A stretch of DNA of 64,000 nucleotides, taken from assembly GCA_964389285.1 (NCBI GenBank), contig CAYMCZ010000005.1, positions 62,001 through 126,000 of the forward strand, given 5' to 3'. Position numbers and translations under genes: made by a program. Below the pieces are notes generated by a model, which saw only the letters and a program-made list of their open reading frames with translations, made no database searches and was not told the origin of the DNA. Of the stretch, positions 1-9,633 are shown piece after piece. This DNA comes from Alectryocaccobium sp964389285. Lineage in GTDB: Bacteria > Bacillota > Clostridia > Lachnospirales > Lachnospiraceae. The number at the start of each line of letters is the position of its first letter. The first letter of the stretch is position 1.

Positions 1-722
1 TTACCGAAGAGCGAATGACCGACATCATAAGCGCGATTAAAAGTTTATATGACGACTGTGCGTTGACACTGTCTGTGGGAGAACATCCGAGACAGACTTA
101 TAAAACATGGTTTGACGCGGGAGCAGACAGGTATCTGCTCAGACATGAAACGGCTGATGAAGGGCATTACAAAATACTGCATCCCGAAAGCATGTCTTTT
201 GAAAATCGCAGAAGGTGTATTCGCGATCTCAAAGAGACAGGCTTTCAGACAGGCTGCGGACTGATGGTGGGCTCTCCCGGTCAGACTGCGGAATGTATAG
301 CGAAAGACATGGAGTTTCTTAAAGAAATCAGTCCGGACATGATCGGAATAGGACCCTTTATACCTCAAAAGGACACTCCGTTCAAAGAACAAAAGCCGGG
401 AACACTCGAACTTACGCTGTTTTTGCTGGGGCTGATCAGATTGATGCTTCCCATGGTACTTCTTCCGGCTACCACGGCACTGGGTACCATACATCCGATG
501 GGGCGTGAAATGGGTATTATGGCCGGGGCAAACGTCTGTATGCCTAACCTGTCGACTGTTTCGGTCAGAAAAAAGTATTCTTTATATGACAATAAAATTT
601 CAACGGGCGACGAAGCGGCAGAGAGCATTAAGTCCATAGTATCACGCCTTGAAACAATCGGCTATAACGCGGTTGTTTCAAGGGGAGACAGATTCGGATT
701 CTATTATAGTAAGGAGAGATAA
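1..722 (+). CDS. hydE: [FeFe] hydrogenase H-cluster radical SAM maturase HydE, C-terminal part
   Basis: 5'-truncated: the reading frame is open from the first full codon (base 3) and its N-terminus, including the CxxxCxxC radical-SAM cluster site, lies outside the window. The visible ~239 residues carry HydE features: MVGSPGQT, then GIGPFIPQKDTPF, the ATTALGTIHPMGRE stretch that lines the barrel, and GANVCMPNLS near the C-terminus. HydE acts with HydF and HydG to assemble the 2Fe subcluster of [FeFe] hydrogenase, pointing to an H2-metabolising anaerobe. BioB and other radical SAM relatives lack the ALGTIHPxGRE pattern. Its TAA abuts the GTG start of fbp with no gap, so the two are probably co-transcribed. 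Confidence 0.9.
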   Translation, partial: TEERMTDIISAIKSLYDDCALTLSVGEHPRQTYKTWFDAGADRYLLRHETADEGHYKILHPESMSFENRRRCIRDLKETGFQTGCGLMVGSPGQTAECIAKDMEFLKEISPDMIGIGPFIPQKDTPFKEQKPGTLELTLFLLGLIRLMLPMVLLPATTALGTIHPMGREMGIMAGANVCMPNLSTVSVRKKYSLYDNKISTGDEAAESIKSIVSRLETIGYNAVVSRGDRFGFYYSKER

Positions 723-2688
723 GTGGCGGGAAACAGTTTTGAATACCAGAAGTTATTAGCGGAAAGATATCCGAATGTTGAAAGCGCGGTTAAGGCAATC
801 ATAGATATGAGCGCCGAACTTAAACTGCCTAAAGGAACGGAATATTTTTTCAGTGATTTGCATGGAGAAAACGAAGTATTTATAGATATGCTCAGGAAGG
901 CGTCGGGTGTTATAAACGACAAGATCAATCTTGTTTACGGGGATGTCCTCTCCGCGGACGAATGTCTGGAAATAGGCAACCTTATTGCCCATCCTCACCA
1001 TTATCTTCATGACAAACAGAAAAAAACCAAAAACTTTGATCAGTGGGTTCCCATAACCATCCACAGACTGATTCAGATAGCAAAGGAAATAGCTTCAAAA
1101 TACAGCATCAACAGGGTATCGGGCGCGTTCCCGAAAGCCTATGCGGATATTTTGGAGCCGCTTCTTACCATAGACTGCTCTTCAGACAATAAAATGCATT
1201 ATTATCACGAGATAGTGGACGCGGCTATCAGATGCGGCATAGGAAAAACGCTTATCATATCTCTTTGCAAGGTCATTAGGCAGGTAGCCGTGGATCAGTT
1301 GCACATTCTCGGAGACATTTATGACAGAGGCCCCAGGCCGGATCTTATTATGCAGGAGCTTTTAAATCTGCGAAGCGTGGATATCCAGTGGGGAAATCAT
1401 GATATAGACTGGATCGGTGCCGTTGCGGGAAATCAGGTCTGCATGTTTTCCGTACTCAGAAAAGCCATAAGCTATAACAATTTCGACTGTCTTGAGGACG
1501 GATACGGCATAAACTTAAGGCCGCTTTCGCTATATGCCGCGCAGGTTTATGCTGATGATCCCTGCGAAAATTTTCAGCCTCATCTTCATGATCTGAATAA
1601 ATACGATCCGATAGACGCAAATCTTGCGGCCAAGATGCATAAAGCCGCGGCCGTTATCATGTTTAAATTAGAAGGGAAACTGGTTAAGCGGAATCCCGAA
1701 TTCGGCCTGGAGCACAGGGTGCTTCTGGACAAAATCCGGTTTGACAAAGGAACCATAATAATAGGCGGAAAAGAATACAAGCTTACCGATACAAATCTGC
1801 CGACCGTGAACCCCGAAAAACCTTTTGAGCTTACCAAAGAAGAACAGCTTATTGCAGATGCGGTTTCGGCTTCTTTCAGACACAGCGAAAAACTGAGACG
1901 TCACATAGACTATCTGATCACAAAAAGGTTCCATGTATAAGATCCATAACGGAAATCTTATGTATCACGGGTGCATCCCCACAAATGAAGACGGTTCATT
2001 CGCACAGGTTCGGATCGGCAAGAAGGTTCTTTACGGAAAAAGCCTGCTGGACGGATTTGACAAGCTGGTAAGAAAGGCATATTACAGCGGTAAAACCACA
2101 GATACGGATATATTCTGGTATTTATGGAACGGGGCAAATTCGCCTCTTTTCGGAAAAGACAGGATTACGACGTTTGAGCGTTATTTTACCGAAGAAAAGG
2201 AACTCAGAAAAGAAAAAAAGAATCCGTATTTTAAACTGATAGAAGACGTGGATTATGTAAATAAAATCATACTGGAATTCGGACTTGACATTAATTCCAC
2301 GCGCATTATCAACGGCCATGTTCCTGTTAAAAAAGGTGAAAATCCCATTAAAGCCGGGGGGAAGCTGTTTGTAATAGACGGCGGCATAGCGAAATCCTAT
2401 CATAAAACCACGGGAATTGCCGGATATACCCTGATTTTCAATTCCACGGTATATAAACTGGCAAAGCATTTCCCTATATTTGACGACAACAAAAACCGGA
2501 TCGGAGTGCGGACCGAGACGGAAGTTGTGGAACGCCTGCCGCAGCAGCGTCTCAAAGAAGAAACCGATATAGGAAGAAGATATGCGGAGCGTATCGATAA
2601 GCTGCAAAAGCTGATAAAGCTTTACAGAAGCGGAGATATCAATCCTACGACCAATACATTAACAGATGAAACCGATATTATGATCTGA
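723..2688 (+). pseudogene. fbp: Class III fructose-1,6-bisphosphatase, split by a +1 frameshift
   Basis: Two adjacent frames together match the ~650-residue Bacillus/Clostridium-type FBPase, a gluconeogenic enzyme hydrolysing fructose-1,6-bisphosphate. The first (GTG start at 723, stop 1938-1940, 405 aa) has the metallophosphatase motifs SDLHGE, GDIYDRGPRPD and GNHDIDWIGA. The second (from about 1921 to 2688, ATG at 1933) carries NGHVPVK, VIDGG and STTGIAGYTL-like motifs. Dropping one A from the A5 run at 1922-1926 joins the frames as ...LITKGSMYKIHNGN, which aligns without gaps to my recollection of B. subtilis Fbp (...MMKKGSLYLKYNGN). So this is one gene with one extra base: a real recent mutation, a sequencing error, or slippage. 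Listed as broken because the given sequence cannot encode the full protein in one frame. Confidence 0.88.
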
Positions 2689-4952
2689 TGTCGCTTTCAG
2701 CGACGTATCATTATATGAAAGAATTATACGCTGATATTATCATAGATATCTCGACCGACAGGCTGGATAAGTGTTTTCAGTATCGAATCCCTTATCATTT
2801 GCATGATAAAATAAGGGAAGGAATGAGGGTAAATATTCCTTTCGGGAGCAGCGGACGCATTATTCAGGGATATATTATTTCTCTTGGAGACAAGCCCAAG
2901 TTCGATCCCGAAAAGACAAAGGATATCGACAGCTGCGCCAAGGACAGCGTTTCTGTCGAAGGAAACCTGATCCGGCTGGCGGTTTGGATGAAAAATACAT
3001 ACGGCTCTACACTGATCCAGGCTTTAAAGACGGTATTGCCCGTAAAGGATCAGATAAAAGTCAAAAAAAACAGAGTGCTTGTTCCGTGTAAGAGCGTGGA
3101 CGAGCTCATTTTGCTGCATGATGATTTTCTGAAAAAGAATAATGCGGCCAGAGCGCGGCTGACTCAGGGGCTTATCGAAAAAGGCAGGCTTACCTGGGAC
3201 GAGGCTGTAAAAGAATTAAAAATCCAGAGGGAGCTTATCAGGCAGTTTCAGGAAAAGGGAATCCTTAAAACAGAAAGCACGGATGTTTACAGAAACAGCT
3301 TTTCCGATATATACGACCAAAACGCGGATGACGAGCCGGAACTTGTATTAAATGATGAGCAGGCTGAGGTTTACGAATCAATAAGCAAAGAGTTCTCGTA
3401 TGAGGATGCAAGACCGGTTCTGCTTCACGGGATTACCGGGAGCGGAAAAACACATTTATATATCAGGCTGATAAAAGACGTTGTAGATGCGGGAAAGCAG
3501 GTGATCTTTCTTATACCCGAAATTTCTCTTACCTGGCAGACGGTTTCCAGATTTACCGGATATTTCAAAGACAGGGTAGCCGTCATAAACTCAAGGCTCT
3601 CTGCCGGAGAGCGTTCGGATATGATAAGGCGGGTAACGGAGCATGAGGTGGATCTTGTCATAGGCCCAAGATCCGCGCTCTTTACACCTTTTGACAATCT
3701 CGGGCTCATAATCATGGATGAAGAGCATGATTCCTCATATCAAAGTGAGATAATGCCGAGATATCATGCAAGAGAGACGGCTGAGCAGCGCTGCTCTTTA
3801 GAGGGCGCAAATCTTCTTCTCGGATCGGCGACGCCTTCGCTTGAATCCAGATACAGGTGCGATCTGGGAAGATATGTCTTGTTTAAGCTGACGAAAAGAT
3901 ATTCTGATTCGGGCCTTCCGAAGATAGTTTCCGTAGATATGCGGAAAGAACTCAAAAGAGGAAACAAAACGCTTATAAGTTATTTGCTTAGGGAAGCCAT
4001 TGAGCAGAGACTTGAAATGGGTGAGCAAAGCATTTTATTTTTGAACAGAAGAGGCCATACCGGATTATTTACATGCAGAAACTGCGGATTTGTGTTAAAA
4101 TGTCCGCATTGCGATATCGGACTGACTCTTCACAATGACGGCAGCATGAAATGTCATTACTGCGGCTTTATACATCCGGTTATTAAGAATTGCCCTGACT
4201 GCGGATCAGAGTATATAGGAGGGCTGAAAGTCGGTACGCAGCAGGTGGAAGAGCTTCTTTCAGAGATGTATCCGGAAGCCAAAATCATCCGAATGGACAG
4301 GGACACCACCGCGGGAAAAGACGGATATGAAAAGATACTCAAAAGTTTTTCGGACGGCAAGGCAGATATTCTGATAGGGACTCAGATGATAGTTAAGGGG
4401 CATGATTTTCCGAAAGTTACCCTTATGGGGATTCTGGCGGCTGATTCGTCCATGTATGCATCCGATTATAAAGCGGCGGAGTTGACTTTTCAGCTTATCG
4501 TGCAGGCAGCGGGGCGTTCGGGCAGGGGAGCGCTTCCCGGACTTGCGGTTATACAGACATACAATCCCGAACATTATGTTATCGAAGCCGCTTGCGTACA
4601 GGATTATGAAGCTTTTTATAAAGACGAGATTTCAGTCAGGCAGCTTATGAACTACCCCCCTGTCGGAAGCATGATGGTTATTCACGGAAGCGGGCCGGAA
4701 GGCCGGAAACTCATGAACGCCATGCTGCATATAAAAAAATTCATTGAGACTTTGAGAAAAGACAATCTGCCCGTCATAATGGGGCCTGTAAGCGATGTTA
4801 TTTCCAGGGTGCAGGATACCTACAGGATAGTGATACATATAAAAGATCACGATGAGATCGCTTTGATCAGACTCAGGATGATGATAGAAAAGTATATTAA
4901 TATAAACAGCGGATTTAAAGATATTCAGATTCAGTTTTCGCTGAACGAATAG
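2688..4952 (+). CDS. priA: Primosomal protein N' (replication restart helicase PriA)
   Basis: Superfamily 2 DNA helicase that reloads the replisome at stalled forks. In order: N-terminal DNA-binding region with the CFQYRIP motif (~29-35), Walker A GITGSGKT (248-255), DEEH box (344-347), a zinc-binding insert with four CxxC pairs (coding bases ~4075-4205), the helicase C lobe with GTQMIVKGHDFP, and a C-terminal domain. 754 aa is a normal length. The ATG at 2688 overlaps the fbp TGA (TGATG), suggesting re-initiation. An alternative ATG at 2715 gives MKELYADIIID, closer to the family N-terminus. Neither has a clear Shine-Dalgarno site. Confidence 0.95.
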   Translation: MSLSATYHYMKELYADIIIDISTDRLDKCFQYRIPYHLHDKIREGMRVNIPFGSSGRIIQGYIISLGDKPKFDPEKTKDIDSCAKDSVSVEGNLIRLAVWMKNTYGSTLIQALKTVLPVKDQIKVKKNRVLVPCKSVDELILLHDDFLKKNNAARARLTQGLIEKGRLTWDEAVKELKIQRELIRQFQEKGILKTESTDVYRNSFSDIYDQNADDEPELVLNDEQAEVYESISKEFSYEDARPVLLHGITGSGKTHLYIRLIKDVVDAGKQVIFLIPEISLTWQTVSRFTGYFKDRVAVINSRLSAGERSDMIRRVTEHEVDLVIGPRSALFTPFDNLGLIIMDEEHDSSYQSEIMPRYHARETAEQRCSLEGANLLLGSATPSLESRYRCDLGRYVLFKLTKRYSDSGLPKIVSVDMRKELKRGNKTLISYLLREAIEQRLEMGEQSILFLNRRGHTGLFTCRNCGFVLKCPHCDIGLTLHNDGSMKCHYCGFIHPVIKNCPDCGSEYIGGLKVGTQQVEELLSEMYPEAKIIRMDRDTTAGKDGYEKILKSFSDGKADILIGTQMIVKGHDFPKVTLMGILAADSSMYASDYKAAELTFQLIVQAAGRSGRGALPGLAVIQTYNPEHYVIEAACVQDYEAFYKDEISVRQLMNYPPVGSMMVIHGSGPEGRKLMNAMLHIKKFIETLRKDNLPVIMGPVSDVISRVQDTYRIVIHIKDHDEIALIRLRMMIEKYININSGFKDIQIQFSLNE

Positions 4953-4962
4953 GAGGTTATAT

Positions 4963-5487
4963 ATGGCGATAAGAAATATCAGGGTTTTGGGTGAAAAGGT
5001 ACTGAGCAAACCCTGCAGGCCGGTTGATAAAATGACGGAAAAAAATCTTACCCTGATAGAAGATATGTTTGATACCATGTATGAAACGGGCGGCGTGGGG
5101 CTGGCAGCTCCGCAGGTCGGGGTACTTAAAAGAATTGCCGTCATAGATTTAGGCACGGAAAAACCGGAGCCGCTTGTGCTTATCAATCCGGTGATAACCG
5201 AAACTTCGGGTGAACAGACCGGAGGCGAAGGCTGTCTTTCGGTTCCGGGAAAGCACGGACTGGTCACGCGGCCGAATTACGTCAAGGTACGTGCCTTGGA
5301 TGAAAACATGAAAGAATACGAACTCGAAGCGGAGGGGCTTCTGGCCCGCGCAATCTGTCATGAGTGCGAACATCTGGACGGGATCATCTATACTGCACAT
5401 GTTATCGGCGAGCTGAAAGATATTTCGGAACCTCTTGAGGGTGAAGATACCAAGGAAGAACCCGAAAACGGGGAGGTAGAAGATTGA
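4963..5487 (+). CDS. def: Peptide deformylase
   Basis: Removes the N-terminal formyl group from nascent proteins. The three diagnostic motifs are all present: GVGLAAPQ (44-51), EGCLS (89-93, metal-ligand Cys91) and HECEH (133-137, metal-binding histidines and catalytic Glu). 174 aa, with a short acidic tail rich in Glu after the catalytic domain. AGGAGG lies just before the ATG. It is followed immediately by fmt, so the enzymes that add and remove the formyl group are in one operon. The stop overlaps the fmt start codon as TTGA. Confidence 0.97.
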   Translation: MAIRNIRVLGEKVLSKPCRPVDKMTEKNLTLIEDMFDTMYETGGVGLAAPQVGVLKRIAVIDLGTEKPEPLVLINPVITETSGEQTGGEGCLSVPGKHGLVTRPNYVKVRALDENMKEYELEAEGLLARAICHECEHLDGIIYTAHVIGELKDISEPLEGEDTKEEPENGEVED

Positions 5488-6428
5488 ATCTGATCTATAT
5501 GGGGACTCCCGAATTTGCCGCTGTCGCTCTTAAGGCGCTGATCGGGTCAAAACATACCGTTTCTGCGGTGGTTACACGGGAAGACAAACCAAAAGGCAGA
5601 AACGGCAAACCGCAGATGTCTGCCTGCAAGGAACTTGCGATTGAATATAAAATACCTGTATTTCAGCCCAAAACGCTCAAATCAGCGGAAGCGGTCAGGG
5701 AAATTCAAAAATATAATCCCGATATCATAGTCGTGGCAGCCTACGGACGGATTCTGCCGAAAGAAATTCTTACAATTCCAAAATACGGCTGCGTCAATAT
5801 CCATGCTTCGCTTCTTCCGAAATACAGGGGAGCGGCTCCGATACAGTGGGCGATTCTGAACGGAGAGAAAATCACCGGGATTACCATTATGCAAATGGAT
5901 GAAGGGCTTGATACCGGAGATATCCTGATGCAAAAAGAAGTTAATATAGAAAACAAAGAGACGGCAGATTCGCTTTTTGATAAACTTTCGGAAACCGGCG
6001 CGGGTCTTATAACAGAAGCGATTGACAAAATAGAAAAAGGTGAGATCACGCCTGTTCCTCAACCGGAAGAAAGCCCCACACCATACTCAAGGATGATAGT
6101 AAAAGAGGATGGACTCATAGATTTTACGGATGACGCCGAGACAATAGAACGCCGTGTGAGAGGATTTAATCCATGGCCGGGGGCGTTTTGTTTTATGGAC
6201 GGCAGCAGCGTAAAGATATGGGATGCGGATATTGTTACTGAAAATTCGATATACTCTCCCGGTACTGTTTCCAAAGCAGATAAAACGGCTCTGCTGGTTC
6301 AGACAGGGAAAGGACAGCTTAAGATAAATTCCCTTCAGCTTCAGGGAAAGAAACGCATGGATTTTGACGCGTTTTTAAGGGGCTGCAGGTGGGAGAGAGG
6401 AAAACGCTTCGACGGAGATACAAATTGA
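5484..6428 (+). CDS. fmt: Methionyl-tRNA formyltransferase
   Basis: Transfers formyl from 10-formyl-THF to Met-tRNA(fMet). Seen: N-terminal MGTPEFA, the formyltransferase signature HASLLPKYRG (107-116) and the catalytic Asp in GLDTGD (~141-146), followed by a C-terminal OB-like domain. 314 aa is typical. The start is TTG at 5484, preceded by GGGGAGG and overlapping the def stop by four bases (TTGA). The same overlap recurs at its own 3' end with rsmB, which suggests stepwise translational coupling. Confidence 0.97.
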   Translation: MNLIYMGTPEFAAVALKALIGSKHTVSAVVTREDKPKGRNGKPQMSACKELAIEYKIPVFQPKTLKSAEAVREIQKYNPDIIVVAAYGRILPKEILTIPKYGCVNIHASLLPKYRGAAPIQWAILNGEKITGITIMQMDEGLDTGDILMQKEVNIENKETADSLFDKLSETGAGLITEAIDKIEKGEITPVPQPEESPTPYSRMIVKEDGLIDFTDDAETIERRVRGFNPWPGAFCFMDGSSVKIWDADIVTENSIYSPGTVSKADKTALLVQTGKGQLKINSLQLQGKKRMDFDAFLRGCRWERGKRFDGDTN

Positions 6429-7795
6429 AAAAAGATACGGATTTGAGATATCTGGCGCTTGATTCGCTTCTTGCCGTGGAAAATGAAAACAGAAAGAGCA
6501 GCGACGTTATTAACGAAACGCTTGAAAAATACGGAGTTCTGCCGAAAACACAGCGTTCTTTTTATAAAAGACTTACCGAAGGAACGCTTGAGCTTAAGAT
6601 AAAACTGGATTATATCATAAGCTGTTATTCCAAGGTTCCCCTGAAAAAGATAAGACCGGTTATTAAAAACATCCTGAGACTTTCGCTGTACCAGCTAACG
6701 CAGATGGATTCGGTGCCTGAGAGCGCGGCCGTGAACGAAGCCGTAAAATTGACAAAGAAAAAGGGATTCGTTCAACTTTCCGGTTTTGTCAACGCTGTAT
6801 TAAGAAGTTTTTTAAACAAACCGGAGCTGCTGCATTGGCCGGACGAAAATGATGTTTTGAAATATATTTCGGTTATGTATTCAATGCCCGAATATCTTGT
6901 CGGAAAGTGGCTTGTTCGTTTTGGAAAAGATGAGACGATTCGTATCTGCAAATGGTTTCTGGAGACTAAGACGATTACGGTCAGACTGCGCGGAGATGAG
7001 GCTCTCCAAAAAAAGACATTGAAAGAGCTTGAAGATTATGGAGTCAGGATTGAAAAAGCTCCTTTTCTGGATTATGCATGGCGGATTACGGGTTTTGACG
7101 TGATTGACGAAATAGAAGCTTTCAGAGACGGAAGAATTTATGTACAGGATCTCAGCTCCATGCTTGCGGTGGAAGCAGCCCAAATAGAAAAAGGAGATAC
7201 GGTCATGGATCTTTGCGCTGCACCGGGAGGAAAAACCGTTCTTGCGGCGGATAAGACCGGCGATTTCGGAATTGTATTCTCATTTGATATTTCAGAAAGA
7301 AAAACCGAACTGATTCGGGAAAACGCGCTGCGCTGCGGCATTCGCAATATTAAAGTAAAGATAAGAGACGCTTCCGTTGAGCCTTTGGATCTTAAAGAGA
7401 GTGCCGATGTGGTTATCGCGGATGTGCCTTGCAGCGGTTACGGTGTTATAGGGCATAAGGCTGATATCAAATACAGAGCCGGTTTCAAAAAAGAAGAAGC
7501 ATTAAAAGATTTGCAGAAAAAAATAATGAATACGTCGGCTATGTACCTGAAAGAGGGAGGCACCCTGCTTTACTGCACATGCACAATATCCGAAACCGAA
7601 AATGAAGACAATATATCCGAATTTATCGAAGAAAGCGGATTTGAGCCTGCGGATATTAAAGAATATCTGCCGCATGAACTCTTTGAAAACAACATAAGCA
7701 AAGAAAAATACTGTCTTCAGATACTGCCGGGTAATGCGGGCTGTGACGGATTTTTCATTGCCTGCCTTAAAAAACCACTTAAACGGAAGATGTAA
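6425..7795 (+). CDS. rsmB: 16S rRNA (cytosine-967-C5)-methyltransferase RsmB
   Basis: NusB-like RNA-binding domain (residues ~1-140) followed by a SAM-dependent methyltransferase fold. Motif I is DLCAAPGGKT (~262-271). The two m5C-methyltransferase cysteines are in DVPCSG (Cys ~336) and in YCTCT (Cys ~384/386). I chose the TTG at 6425, which overlaps the fmt stop as TTGA, over an in-frame GTG at 6389 buried in fmt. From 6425 the protein is 456 aa and starts MKKDTDLRYLALDSL, like the family. Confidence 0.94.
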   Translation: MKKDTDLRYLALDSLLAVENENRKSSDVINETLEKYGVLPKTQRSFYKRLTEGTLELKIKLDYIISCYSKVPLKKIRPVIKNILRLSLYQLTQMDSVPESAAVNEAVKLTKKKGFVQLSGFVNAVLRSFLNKPELLHWPDENDVLKYISVMYSMPEYLVGKWLVRFGKDETIRICKWFLETKTITVRLRGDEALQKKTLKELEDYGVRIEKAPFLDYAWRITGFDVIDEIEAFRDGRIYVQDLSSMLAVEAAQIEKGDTVMDLCAAPGGKTVLAADKTGDFGIVFSFDISERKTELIRENALRCGIRNIKVKIRDASVEPLDLKESADVVIADVPCSGYGVIGHKADIKYRAGFKKEEALKDLQKKIMNTSAMYLKEGGTLLYCTCTISETENEDNISEFIEESGFEPADIKEYLPHELFENNISKEKYCLQILPGNAGCDGFFIACLKKPLKRKM

Positions 7796-7796
7796 A

Positions 7797-8828
7797 ATGA
7801 CGGATATCGATATCAAATCAATGCATCATAAAGAATTAAAAACTTTTATGGATGAGATGCGTGAAAAACCTTTCAGGGCAAATCAGCTTTTCTCATGGAT
7901 GCATGAAAAATGCGCGCGCTCTTATGATGAAATGACTGATCTGCCGCTTTCTTTGCGGGAAAAACTTGAGCGTATCAAACCATTGACATCTTTAAGCGTA
8001 AATGATATCCGTGTATCGGAAAACAAAGATACCAAAAAATATTTGTTTGCTTTAAATGACGGGCATCTGATCGAAAGTGTATGGATGAAATACAGGCATG
8101 GCAATACCGTATGCATTTCCACTCAGGTCGGATGCGCCATGGGATGCGCGTTTTGTGCTTCCGCAATCGGCGGCAGGGTGCGTTCGCTTTCAGCTTCCGA
8201 AATGCTTGAACAGATTTACGAGATAAGGCGTCTGACAAACGAGAGGGTCTCAAACACCGTAATTATGGGGATGGGAGAGCCTTTTGACAATTATGATAAT
8301 TTAATAAGATTCATAAGACTTATAACCTGTGAAAAGGGTTTCAACATGAGTGCCAGAAACATTACCGTATCTACCTGCGGGATTGTTCCCAAAATGTACG
8401 AATTTGCCGAAGAAAAGCTGCCGGTAACGCTTGCCGTATCGCTTCATGCCGCCGACAACGCCACCCGGATGAGGCTTATGCCCGTGGCCGCTAAGTATGA
8501 TATACATGAAGTGGTCAAGGCGGCTTATCATTATTTTCAGGTCACAGGCAGGCGTGTTACTTTTGAATATGCTCTTGTAGCCGGTATAAATAATTCCGAA
8601 AAAGATGCCGACGGGCTGGCAAGGCTTCTGTCGGGATTTCCCTGCCATGTCAATCTGATTCCCGTCAACAACGTTTCCGAAAAGGAATTTGCGCCTCCGA
8701 ATACCGAAGATACTATAAATTTTCAAAATAAACTTGAAAAAAACAAAATAAATGTTACTATAAGGAGAGAAATGGGCAGCGATATTGACGGTGCCTGTGG
8801 ACAGCTGCGAAAGAACCGTTATAAATAA
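7797..8828 (+). CDS. rlmN: Dual-specificity RNA methyltransferase RlmN
   Basis: Radical SAM enzyme methylating C2 of A2503 in 23S rRNA and A37 of some tRNAs. The CxxxCxxC cluster site is at residues 113/117/120 (CAMGCAFC), followed by GMGEPFDNYDN and ending with the conserved substrate-methylating cysteine region DIDGACGQL. The open frame extends upstream to 7734, but the ATG at 7797, one base after the rsmB stop and preceded by GGAAGA, gives the family-like start. 343 aa. Confidence 0.96.
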   Translation: MTDIDIKSMHHKELKTFMDEMREKPFRANQLFSWMHEKCARSYDEMTDLPLSLREKLERIKPLTSLSVNDIRVSENKDTKKYLFALNDGHLIESVWMKYRHGNTVCISTQVGCAMGCAFCASAIGGRVRSLSASEMLEQIYEIRRLTNERVSNTVIMGMGEPFDNYDNLIRFIRLITCEKGFNMSARNITVSTCGIVPKMYEFAEEKLPVTLAVSLHAADNATRMRLMPVAAKYDIHEVVKAAYHYFQVTGRRVTFEYALVAGINNSEKDADGLARLLSGFPCHVNLIPVNNVSEKEFAPPNTEDTINFQNKLEKNKINVTIRREMGSDIDGACGQLRKNRYK

Positions 8829-8883
8829 CATTTTGTCAATGCGATATATATTCGCGGCTGGAATAGAGTGGGAGAATACATTT

Positions 8884-9633
8884 ATGAAGGTTTTTTCTGC
8901 TACAGATGTAGGAAAAATCCGCTCTATTAATCAAGATTATATTTTTGTTTCGAAAGATCCGGTTGGGAACCTGCCGAATCTTTTTGTGGTAGCCGATGGT
9001 ATGGGAGGTCATAATGCAGGAGACTTTGCTTCCCATTACGGGGTTTCTGTTATGGTAGAGACCATAAAAAAAGATTCAAATTATAATCCTATAAAAATAA
9101 TAAGGAGCGGTATGCTTGCCGCAAACAAAGAAGTCAAAAAGACTGCCATCGATGACCCGAACATGAAAGGCATGGGTACTACCATGGTAGTGGCTTCAGT
9201 AGTAGGCGAGTATTTATATGTGGCTAATGTCGGCGACAGCCGGCTTTACCTGATAGACGACACGATCAGACAGGTAACTCAGGATCATTCACTTATAGCC
9301 GAGATGGTTCGTTTAGGGGAGCTGAATCCGGAAGAGGCAAAAAATCATCCTGACAAAAACATCATAACGAGAGCCATAGGGACCGAAGAAAACGTTGAAA
9401 TAGACTTCTTTGATCTGAAACTGGAAAAGGGACAGTGGATTCTGATATGTTCAGACGGGCTTTCGAATATGGTCAGTGATGACGAGATTCTCAAAACGAT
9501 AAAAGCAGAGTTTACGGAGGAAGGATACGATCCGTCAGCGGCATTGATTGATTTGGCAAATCAAAACGGAGGAAAGGATAACATTGCGATAATAGCGGTA
9601 CAGCCGTTTCCTGATGAGGTGGATATATGTTAA
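8884..9633 (+). CDS. prpC: PP2C-family serine/threonine phosphatase (PrpC/Stp type)
   Basis: Metal-dependent phosphatase that counteracts the adjacent PASTA kinase. Seen: ATDVGKIRSINQD at the N-terminus, the metal-binding DGMGG motif (~38-42), NVGDSR, and the C-terminal GGKDNIA motif. 249 aa. The start is taken at ATG 8884 behind GGGAGAA; an upstream in-frame ATG at 8785 lies inside rlmN and adds residues unlike the family. It overlaps prkC by 7 bases, a classic phosphatase-kinase pair. Confidence 0.95.
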   Translation: MKVFSATDVGKIRSINQDYIFVSKDPVGNLPNLFVVADGMGGHNAGDFASHYGVSVMVETIKKDSNYNPIKIIRSGMLAANKEVKKTAIDDPNMKGMGTTMVVASVVGEYLYVANVGDSRLYLIDDTIRQVTQDHSLIAEMVRLGELNPEEAKNHPDKNIITRAIGTEENVEIDFFDLKLEKGQWILICSDGLSNMVSDDEILKTIKAEFTEEGYDPSAALIDLANQNGGKDNIAIIAVQPFPDEVDIC

